From Hysterangium stoloniferum (Eukaryota; Basidiomycota; Agaricomycetes; Hysterangiales; Hysterangiaceae): a stretch of DNA of 64,000 bases. The notes beneath the pieces are model-generated. The model was not told where the DNA came from. It was given only the letters and a program-made list of their open reading frames with translations, and searched no databases. Positions 55,143-64,000 of this stretch are shown piece by piece (the stretch's first letter is position 1; the number at the start of each line of letters is the position of its first letter). The stretch is from contig WHVD01000068.1 in the NCBI GenBank assembly GCA_015178975.1, positions 186,001 through 250,000 of the forward strand, given 5' to 3'. A program made the translations under genes and the position numbers.

Positions 55143-55880
55143 TGTTAAAAGTGTAGAAAATGAATGGCCAGACTGGGAAAAGTAGTGCTAGTATTACACA
55201 ATCTAACACACTCCCTTAATACTAGCACTCAACTATATTGTAATATATGCAAATATAGGTCCTCTCTGGCTCTTTTTTGTCCAGACTTGTCCACTATACT
55301 ATACATACACAAATATAGCTGTTCACTCTACACACAGGAACCATGCCCTATAGCATACAGCGGGGCCCATAACCTGTTAAAAGTGTAGAAAATGAATGGC
55401 CAGACTGGGAAAACTGTGCTAGCATTACTCAATCTAACACACTCCCTTAATACTAGCACTCAACTATATTATAAGCAGATATAGGTCCTCTCTGGCTCTT
55501 TTGTCCAGACTTGTCCACTATACCACACAGAAATATAGCTGTTCACTCTACACACAGGAACCATGCCCTATAGCACACAGCGGGGCCCATAACCTGTTAA
55601 AAGTGTAGAAAATGAATGGCCAGACTGGGAAAACTGTGCTAGCATTACTCAATCTAACACACTCCCTTAATACTAGCACTCAACTATATTATAAGCAGAT
55701 ATAGGTCCTCTCTGGCTCTTTTGTCCAGACTTGTCCACTATACCACACAGAAATATAGCTGTTCACTCTACACACAGGAACCATGCCCTATAGCATACAG
55801 CGGGGCCCATAACCTGTTAAAAGTGTAGAAAATGAATGGCCAGACTGGGAAAAGTAGTGCTAGTATTACACAATCTAACA
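55143..55880 (-). mobile_element. tandem array of miniature LTR retroelements (TRIM): four LTRs, three internal segments
   Basis: LTRs at 55143-55208, 55375-55439, 55595-55659 and 55815-55880 (65-66 bp, read on the minus strand TGTTAGATTGTGTAATAC...TTTTAACA in the outer pair) alternate with internal segments of 166, 155 and 155 bp. Each internal segment starts with primer-binding site GGTTATGGGCCCCGCTG (half initiator-Met tRNA type) and ends with a purine tract TTAAGGGAGTG. One target duplication ATAAA (55138-55142, 55881-55885) brackets the entire array. Block P copy 1 shows the empty site. The outer LTRs are alike, while the two inner LTRs form a second type, as expected if a multi-unit RNA was copied and inserted as one. 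It is non-coding and non-autonomous. Confidence 0.92.
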
Positions 55881-57526
55881 ATAAAATGGGTAGGATGGTC
55901 TGTGAAGATGTTCAATGTTCAATGGGTTGGCGATAAATTCGTGTAAGACATTGCAACTCATACCGCATTGGGTCAACTGTTTCTTGCAATATTATTCCAA
56001 GGCGTTGCGCAGATGGAGGTTTGTAAGGTCGTCTAGTACTTCTAAAAGGCCCCCGACCATTCACAACTTGTTTATAAAACGATAACTTGGCTAAGATCAA
56101 CGAAATCTTTGAGTGATAAAGGATTGTCCTGCCGACTCGTTCCAGAGCGAGTCCACAAAAATACCCCGGTCCAATCTCAGGTTCTGGGTCAATATTCGTT
56201 TCGCTAGCACCCCAGTCAAAGTTTGGGTTCCCATTGGATCTAGAGCCGTCTGGGATAATAAATACCTCTGGCGGATAGTCGCATGTCGCCTGGCCTCGGC
56301 ACTATTGGATGAGTGAATAATGATAATGATGACTTTCAATAAATATATGTCCCACAACTTCGCCTATCCAAATGGATATCTGTTCTTCCGACAGCTGGAT
56401 ATGACCAATATATTCAGCCCCCTGTAGGCATAAGTCGTGGCCTGGTTCGTCACAACCCCATAGTTCATGGAGCATCTTGTAAGCCTTCGCTCCTCTCATG
56501 AAGTTTTCATTGCTCAGTTGAGATTCGGCAATTGTTACTGCTGCTGAAGGGGTAACCGTAGGGGGTAACCCTGCAGCGTCGGCCATACGAGTCATCGTGT
56601 CCACCCCGTAGGTATTTGACAGGGAATCGGCAATGATGGGCATCAGTGCTTGGTTATCGATAAACGAAAAGTGATATGCCTCTGTTATAAGCAATTGGGC
56701 AACGTGTGCATCGCATTGCCATGAAACCTGTTCCGGCTGTGTTGCTGTGCCAGGCTTTTGGCATATCACAGAATACTTTCCCATAAATGCTAGGCAAGCC
56801 AGAAATAATCCGAAGCACTTCTCATTTACATATTGTCTGAACCAGAAGGATTCTGTCATGTCTTATCCTATATCCACCGTGTGGACTCGGGTGGTCCTCC
56901 TCCGTATTCCCGGTCAGAAGAACAAGCAAATTTCTGATAGTGAGACTGAGGATAAGCACTTCAAACAAAGCATCCGCACCAGGAAATCGCGAAATGTGTA
57001 CATACCCTGACTAGGTAGTATAACAGGCAAAGCCCAGCTATTACTAAGTGGAATTTTTTTTTACAATGAGTTGGTGTAGACTAGCTATCTCAGGTGTCTG
57101 CTACTTAGCCTGGCCTTGTTCTAGATGGTTTAGGACCTATCACATTCTGAATAGTTTTATATTTAATAATTTGTTTTTTATATTTACGAGCCATATTGCA
57201 ATTAAAAAATAATATATAAAGTAACCAGCACATTATTGGTATTATATATAACCTCACCCTTACACCCCGACAGTGCTGCGGTGTCACAACACCACAGCCA
57301 CTGAACTTCTTGAAAACAAAGTTCTCCATCTGGCCGACACTATCCACTATCCATTCCATCCCATCCATCCCCTGACCCTGTGACCAGCAAGGATATAAAA
57401 ATATGTAATGACGTTCACACTATAAGCAACGAAACTACCATGTATAATTGGCAATCCGGAATACTCATAGTTCTCGCATTACCACATATGGATATGATAG
57501 CAGTGACAAAAGTCACAGCAACAATG

Positions 57527-58567
57527 TGTTGAAATATATAGTCCCTAAGAAGAGCTCAGTCTCGTATAAGTATAATGGACTCTATATAATGTGTACCTAA
57601 GAAGAGCTATTGTATACAGTAAGCACATAGGAGGGTGTTTATAATTACTATAATCTCAAATATTTACTAATAAAAGTCTTATTTTTACAAAACTCCATCT
57701 TTAAATAGTGATATCTATTCTGAAACAATTATATCATCAAAAAACAACCATCAGAAATAGTTCTCCATATTACATCTTATACAACCCATAGTTATTTAAC
57801 AAATTCCATTGTATATAATTTCCTTCCTTTTACAGATGCCTACTAATACTTTTATTAGTACTTTGTTTTTTAAAAGTTGTAATGTAGTTATTTCCATGTA
57901 AAATATGTAAAATATTATTGGAAATTTTTCATACCACAGCTGTCTTTATTAAGTAAAACCCCCTATATATTCTGAGTATGTTGAACCAAGTAGAAATCTG
58001 TTTAGATTAACAGATCCATTCCGAAGTAATACATATGTATTTAGAGGTGCCAATGATATACATATGCATGGAATGGACTATCTAAAGGTATCTATTTTTT
58101 AAAAGTATCAGTGTTTCAAACTACTAATTTTTTTTATTGTCTACTTGTGTCCAGAAAGATTCTTTAGTTTGTAATGTATGAGAGAGTTTAAAACTCTTTG
58201 AAAGTTTTAAAAACCAAATTATGTTTGAATCACATCCCAGATGTTTAAATGACCTTTAGAGTATATTAGAATTTGGTATACTTAATAGTTTTCAGATATC
58301 CTCCATATACTATGAGAAAAAAGGATTGTTCTGTGCTCACCTCAGTCTCGTATAAGTATAACGGACTGAGGTTAAGCTATGTTGGTTATCCCTTTATATA
58401 TTCTACATGAACAAAGGTACCATGTGCTCATATGTGAGACGTGTGGATGAGTGGAGCCTGATCGTGATGACCGGTCATGTTGTCACCACACCGGTATCAC
58501 CGTTATTCAGACAGTCCCCAAATATGTTGACCCTGCCACATATATGTGGTGCCTTTTGTCTTCAACA
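57527..58567 (-). repeat. copia 3' LTR (left end), split by the 675-bp element
   Basis: 103 bp (57527-57629) and 260 bp (58308-58567) join to a 363-bp LTR, the same length as the right LTR. The right LTR shows the empty site GCATATACTATGAG. Confidence 0.92.
57630..58304. mobile_element. 675-bp non-autonomous DNA element, copy 2 (3-bp TSD ATA)
   Basis: Same length and orientation as the copy at 325-999, and very similar to it. ATA flanks both sides (57627-57629, 58305-58307). It inserted after the copia element, since the other LTR is uninterrupted. Ends GGAGG...CCTCC. No open frame. Confidence 0.92.
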
Positions 58568-61500
58568 CTCCTCCTCACCGCAGTACTCCTCCTGTATTCT
58601 ATACCTATTGTAGGCCTAGGAGTCCTCAAAGTCGCACAAATTGTGGGCTCTCTAGTGCCTTAGTGAATATGTCAGCCAGGTTGTTCTTAGTGTTTATGTA
58701 CTTGAGTTTTAGTGCTTCGGACTCTACGCATTCTCGAATAAAGTGGAATTTTATGTCAATGTGCTTGACTCAATTGTGTAGCAGTGGATCCTCTGAGAGG
58801 CAAATGGCGGTGTTATTGTCGCAATGGATTACTGTAGGGTCCCTAAAAGGGAGGTTAATACCAGAAAAGACTGACCGCAACCATGCATTTTCTTTTGCAG
58901 CAGCGAAGGCTGCAATGTACTCAGCTTCGCATGAAGACGCAGCAACTGTTTTTTGTTTTCGGGCATTCCAAGACACGACGCCAGAGCCCAAGGAGAATGC
59001 AAACCCCCCCACACTCCTACGCGTGTCGAGGCAGTTGGCCCAATCCGAATCACTGTGGCCCACCAGCTGTACGGGGGAAGGGCCCCCAAGGTGGAGTTGC
59101 ATGGTCCGAGTGTCTTTGAGGTAGCGTACAACCCAAACGGCAGCATTCCAGTGTTCGTATGAGTAGCAGTCAAGGTACTGGGAGAGTTGCTGGACAGCAT
59201 AACAGATGTCGGGCTGGGTGGAAATAGCTAAGTAGAGGAGGGACCCAACGAGGGAGCGATATGGGAGTTTAGAGAGGTGCTCCTGATCATCTGGGGGAAG
59301 GGCAGAACGAAGGACGTGCCGCAATTTCAGGCCAGGGACCATGGGGATGGAGAGAGGAGAAGAGTCAGACTGGCCAAACTGGGAAATAATCCTATCAATA
59401 AGTGCAGTCTGGGAGAGTTTAACAGTGTGATTTGACCGGTCCCATTCAACCGCAATACCAATGACGAAACTGACTTCCCCGAGGTCAGAAATGGTCCAAG
59501 CTTCTCGCATCTGTGCTTTGAACCGTTCATTCTCGGCCTGGGAGGATGCAATGGACAGAAAGTCTTCCACATGGACAGCCGCAATTATTGTGCCCTGCGA
59601 GGTGTGGCAGTAATATATACATGACTCACTGGACAATTGTGTGAACCCCCATTCCACCATCTTGTCATGAATGGTCCAATTCCAGATGCGGCCAGCTTGT
59701 TTCATGCCATACAAATAAGATGCCAAACCCAAGACTCCTTCCCTGCTTCTTCAAAGCCCGCCGGTTGATACATGTATTGAGTCTCATTGCCAGGGAGTAG
59801 GCCATATAGGAAAGTGGTCTTGACATCGATCTGTTGTGCGTCTCAACCAAAATGTGCTGTGATATGCAGGAGAAGTCGCCACGACTCCATCCGAGCTGTA
59901 GGGGAGGTCGTTTTAGTGTAATCCCGACCATGAACCTGCTCATACCCCCGAAACACCAGCCTAGTCTTGCGCCGGGTCACCTCACCTAGGGCATTTTGTT
60001 TGACATGAAAAACGGGCTTGCCCTTGTGGATCTTGGTGCCTGAGGGGACATCAGATGGTGGAACTAACTGGTATACTCCTATACTTTTCAGAGACGCAAG
60101 TTCCTCCTGGTAGCTGAGACGCCAAGCATCACCATGAGGTGAATCCCTGGCCTCCTCCCAGGTAAGTGGGTCCATCTCATAGGGCACTGAACCACTAGAG
60201 ATCGCAGCCAATACGTCCTCATGGGACTTGGCCAACCCCCCCAGCTCCTCTGTGTCATCGGGAATGTCAGCAACGTCTGCATGCAATTGCTGAAGAGCAA
60301 GGCGACGCTGTTCTTTCTGTGCATGCACATGGGCTGCACTGTCAATGGAAGCCTGGACAGCAGTAGCTACCCGGGAGGGGCGATCTGCAATGCGCATGGC
60401 TATCCGATTGGACCGACGGACGTCAATATCAGTGGGCACAGGGAGTGCTGGGGCAGGAGGGACAGGGGGTATCGAATCGGTACCTGGGATAGGGGGAGCT
60501 GGTGGCACATTGGAGGTACTAGCTGTAGGAATGATCGGCTCAGAGTCATCCAATGGCGGTGGTGAGGGGTTTGTAACATGAGTTAATGGGATGTGTGTCG
60601 GTGGTACTGTACCGTTAGAGCCCAGGCTTGGCCTAATGTGGCCATCGTGACTTTCAAGGAATCGCACGTGGTAAGAGACATAAATCAAATTTGCCTTTGG
60701 GTCATAGCATCGATACGCCTTCATGTTGGGTTTGTATCCTAGAAGAATACATTTGATTGATCGCTTGTATACTTTGGGGTTATGTTTGCTGAGGATGAGG
60801 ACGAATGCCCAACACCCCACCTCCCGTAACTAAGTGACATCCGGTGACTGGCCATGCCAAAGTTCCCAGGGCGATTGTTTCTGAAGTTGAACTGTAGTAG
60901 TTTTTGCATGTACATGAGTCGCAGTAAGGTAAAATTCCTCCCAAAATTGGGCAGGTAAGCCAGCATATATACGCATAATACGTGCCTTCCCCATTAAAGT
61001 ACGGTGTATGCGCTTGACACGGCCTATATGCGCAGATGTATAAGGTGCTGTGTATTCGTGCCGGGTTCCACGAGACTCGAGCCATTATTGCATTCAATTA
61101 CCTTTTAATTCCCCATTGTCTGTCCTATACACTCCGACTTTCAGGCCAGTCTCTGCCTCCCGTGCATGTTCCCAGGTCTGGAGTGCCGGAAAAGCATCAT
61201 GTTTATGGGTTAGCGGGATTGACCAGGGGTAATGTGAATAATCGTCAATAATATTCATAATATATAATGATCCTGTGCGGGATGCAACATCATTAGGACC
61301 TGCCAAATCCACCCAGACCTTTTCCAAGCGCCTTGTAGCCTTATGCCCATCCCCCTGTGCCCTCACCTTGGGTACAGAATTTTTGGTCTGCTTTCCGAGG
61401 ATGCAAAAATCACACTTGGGTGGATGCTGGTGAGTGGAGAGTGGCACACCTTTGATGAGACCATTTTCGACCATATCCAGGATGGATTGGTAATTCGTGT

Positions 61501-62652
61501 GACCCAAGCAGCGGTGCCATGTGGCAAGATCAGGACGACCATGGGAGAAGAACACCTGGTCAGGGGCAGTAGACTGTAATGTTAAGGAATATAAGTTCCT
61601 GTGGGGAAGTAGTGAGCCTTGCGCAATGGTTGCACCAGAAGAACTCGTGAGCCAGCATGAGGAATGACTGAAATGAGCAGTCACGTTGGAATCTCTAGTG
61701 ATACACCTGACAGAGATAAGTCGAACGGATGCAGTAGGGATGTAAAGAACATCACGGAGAATAATGTGGGTCCCGTTCTCAATGCGAAGGTGAACATCGC
61801 CCAACCCGATAGCCATGACCGATGACCCCCCCAGGCCTGTGACAGGGCATGGGGATATGGTGCGTAAGGAGATAAAGTTGGTATGGTCTGGTGATACATG
61901 TATACTGGTGCCTGTATCAAGCCAGTTGAAAGGGCAATGGCGTCTGCAGGTGCAGTATGCTGGGTATCGGAGGCAAGAAGGCGCTGCTCATTCTCGAGCA
62001 AGAGGATAATGCGAGTGGAAGTGTAAGGGGTAGATGCAGAGGACTCAGAGAGATCTCGTGTGATCAAGGAGCATAAATGGGGAAAATCCCCAAGGGAGTT
62101 CAATAAGGCGATGCACTTAAAAAGGTCCTCAGTGAGCTGGCCCATCTCGAACGCACGGGAGATGGCATGGCATATTTGGGAGGCGGTAGTAGAGAGAGAG
62201 ATCGATTTGGAACACTGGAGAGTGAGGGCCTCCTGGATCAGTTGCACCTGGTGAATGGGCTCCTCGTTCCGATGGCGAAGCAGAAGGGCGTCCCAACAGG
62301 CCTTCGCACCCTGAATGGGCTCGGCGAAGTCCCACTCAGCCCTGGAGAGGGTCGAGAGGATCAAGGCATGGGCGAGGCCATCATTCGCAGCCCAGTTCTG
62401 CATAGCAAGAGGATTGGAAGATACCGGGGAGGGGGCGGTGCCAAGGGCATAGGAAATGAGGCCAGTGACCGTGAGGTAGTGCCGAGCACTGCGGTACCAT
62501 TCAGAGTAGTTTCCCAAATCCTTATCGAGCTTAGCATCTGCATAAACAACAGATGTGCACAAGAGAGGGATGGACGGGGTAGAGGCCGGCATAGACATGG
62601 CGGCGGAAAAAAAATTGGGTAAGTGTCTCAGTAGGGACAAAGGCCCATAAAC

Positions 62653-63015
62653 TGTTGTAATATATAGTCCCTAAGAAGAGCTCAGTCTCGTATAAGTATA
62701 ACGGACTCTATATAATGTGTACCTAAGAAGAGCTATTGTATACAGTAAGCGCATATACTATGAGAAAAAAGGATTGTTCTGTGCTCACCTCAGTCTCGTA
62801 TAAGTATAACGGACTGAGGTTAAGCTATGTTGGTTATCCCTTTATATATTCTACACGAACAAAGGTACCATGTGCTCATATGTGAGACGTATGGATGAGT
62901 GGAGCCTGATCGTGACGACCGGTCATGTTGTCACCACACCGGTATCACCGTTATTCAGACAGTCCCCAAATATGTTGACCCTGCCACATATATGCGGTGC
63001 CTTTTGTCTTCAACA
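62653..63015 (-). repeat. copia 5' LTR (right end), 363 bp
   Basis: TGTTGTAATATATAG ... TCTTCAACA on the plus strand. It contains a near-duplicated internal motif (CTCAGTCTCGTATAAGTATA appears twice, about 62682 and 62788). It is intact relative to its partner. Confidence 0.92.
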
Positions 63016-63020
63016 CAATG

Positions 63021-63610
63021 CTGGCTCTTTGATCACATCAGGTTCGGCCCAAGATATAAAATAAATATACGAACAAATATAACTACATTATAGAGTGTGG
63101 AAATGGAGCCGAGAAGGTGAAGAGGAGGGTCAGTGAAAATTGAAAGTGAAGGTAAAGGTAAGGGGCAGGGGCAAAGACAAGGTAGTCGAAGTACGAGGGT
63201 GACTCAAATGCAAAGTTGAAGGTGAAGGTGAGGGCGTGAAGACAGGACAACTTATAAGTTTTATGTGACTCCAATGTTACTTTGGCTAATTGAGACAGCA
63301 AATGTCACGCTTCGTCCAGCTCAAAACTATGGGTATCCTGTCTCGCGCTCGTGGATGTGGTCCGTAAAGGCGTACGCGTGAATGCCGCCGCCAACAATTA
63401 AGACGTAACTTTGGCCACGTTGCCGGGTGCCCACTCCACCGTTCCTCGAAACGCAGAATCCCATAGACAGTGCAGCGGGTTCAAGCAAGGACAGCAGGGA
63501 CAGCAGGGCGTGATCAAGAGCTGGGAAGAGGTGGCCTAGGAGTGTGGGTTGGATATGCGTGTTGCAGCCATGAGCGACGTTCGTCTATAGAGCTCTACAT
63601 TATGCATGAT
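63021..63610 (-). repeat. block Q, copy 4 (inverted)
   Basis: Inverted partner of 17813-18330: AAACTTATAAGTTGTCCTGT (read on minus) and the CATGGCTGCAACACGCATAT motif. Before the copia insertion it was continuous with the upstream part of block P copy 3. Confidence 0.7.
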
Positions 63611-64000
63611 ATTCCAAGGACAAAAAAGATACGTTCAATTTGTGGGATGATGGTATATATGGCTGAGCGAGACTCACCAGGGACCCAATACATCCACCCA
63701 GCCGGTCTCTCGAACCTAGATCCAGACTTAAATCTAGTTCCACGCCCCTCTGTCATTTCTCTTTCCGCCACGGTCAATCGCATCCACGAAGACGCCGTTC
63801 GAAACCGCGATTATCCGGCGTCGGCCTCTCCGTTCTATTACCGGCAATGTTTCAACAAATCGCGAAAAATCAGCAAGTGTGTGAGCAAAAGTAGCCGGAA
63901 CTGATGGATGTGCAGTCGCAGAAGATCCTACGGCAGCCAGCGGGGCCGCAGCATTGCGTCGAGACTTAATGGTGGCAGGGTGGGGGGCGGGATGAAAGGC
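63611..64000 (-). pseudogene. block R hypothetical gene, copy 2 (cut by the right edge)
   Basis: The minus strand reads FHPAPHPATIKSRRNAAAPL then FAHTLADFSRFVETLPV and DAIDRGGKRND. It is the same frame as 22353-22803 but without that copy's internal stop in the visible part. The start lies beyond the window. After GGKRND the frame shifts relative to copy 1. It lies upstream of block Q as in copy 1. No family is recognised. Confidence 0.45.

Larger units (their letters stand above)
54140..57520 (-). pseudogene. block P gene, copy 3: broken and split by insertions
   Basis: Minus-strand pieces: a candidate first exon MDGMEWIVDSVGQMENFVFK (about 57370), the best-preserved N-terminal frame of the family at 56859-56302 (185 codons from MTESFWFRQYVNEKCFGLFL to HYHYSLIQ, including GCDEPGHDLCLQGAEYIGHI), then GYFCGLALERVGRTILYHSK (about 56150), and C-terminal pieces to 54140. 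It shares with copy 1 the 7-bp duplication GAACATTGAACAT (55911-55923). The tandem miniature array splits it between HLHRPSYPFY and IRQRASLVF, and a solo LTR lies near its 3' end. The last part of the gene is missing at 54140, where the LINE-flanking repeat starts. The copia element lies in its upstream region. Function unknown. Confidence 0.7.
57527..63015 (-). mobile_element. Ty1/copia retrotransposon, full length but broken (TSD CAATG)
   Basis: Minus-strand order: 5' LTR 63015-62653, primer-binding site (GTTTATGGGCC), Gag (62640-61681), pre-integrase HRCLGHTNYQSILDMVENG and integrase core (61620-60800), RT (RLVFRGYEQVHGRDYTKT near 59950, LYGMKQAGRIWNW, VHVEDF), RNase H (ASSCEAEYIAAFAA and DIKFHFIRECVES to about 58630), and 3' LTR 58567-57527. 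CAATG flanks both ends (57522-57526, 63016-63020). About six to eight breaks make it a fossil. Its LTRs differ at about seven sites over 363 bp, so it is fairly young. Block P copy 1 has the empty site near 18335. The 3' LTR holds a 675-bp DNA element. Confidence 0.95.

Noticed and set aside
55143-55880. CRISPR array or satellite
   Set aside because: The repeats have TG...CA ends, primer-binding sites, purine tracts and one outer target duplication; the spacers are copies of each other.

Overview
The window is a repeat-dense accessory region of a fungal nuclear genome. Splice-type introns of about 50-60 nt, a relic of a CBM19-like secreted protein of the kind common in Agaricomycetes, a chromodomain Ty3/gypsy element, copia elements primed by a half initiator-Met tRNA, and a LINE with a C-terminal RNase H all fit a filamentous fungus, most likely a basidiomycete. 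The species cannot be named from the sequence.

Layout. 1-1.3 kb: 5' part of a Ty1/copia element (minus strand) with a 675-bp DNA element inside gag. 1.6-9 kb: gene relics and minisatellites (CBM19-like relic, 42-bp tandem repeat, a copia RNase H scrap). 9.2-17.8 kb: a ~3-kb segment duplicated in direct orientation, with a 51-bp coding minisatellite between the copies. 17.8-28.3 kb: copies of several multicopy low-complexity or gene-like blocks (called P, Q, R, S here), in both orientations. 28.97-36.53 kb: a broken chromodomain Ty3/gypsy element carrying two nested insertions. 36.5-38.1 kb: a second, partial gypsy LTR with nested inverted-repeat elements. 39.6-49.7 kb: one very large minus-strand immune-receptor-like (NLR) gene. 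51.1-53.9 kb: a 5'-truncated LINE between inverted copies of a ~200-bp repeat. 54.1-64 kb: a third copy of block P, split by a solo LTR, by a tandem array of miniature LTR elements and by a 5.5-kb copia element that itself holds a second copy of the 675-bp element.

The main host gene is the NLR. It reads SesB-like alpha/beta hydrolase, NB-ARC ATPase, TPRs, then about 67 highly similar ankyrin repeats. Two frame lesions (an ~8-nt loss in the hydrolase and a 16-bp tandem duplication at the start of the ankyrin array) make this allele look broken, or may be assembly errors.

The most unusual find is a family of miniature LTR elements. A 244-bp solo LTR at 35733-35976 carries a complete 72-nt tRNA-like sequence with A- and B-box matches. 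The 65-66-bp LTRs of the tandem array at 55143-55880 share both ends with it, including the 3' end of the tRNA-like sequence. This resembles the plant Cassandra TRIMs, which carry 5S rRNA sequences in their LTRs, but with a tRNA and in a fungus.

Because blocks P, Q, R and S occur two or three times, empty sites for several insertions can be read inside the window, so much of the insertion history is recoverable. No search or alignment program was used. Similarities and counts were read by eye.
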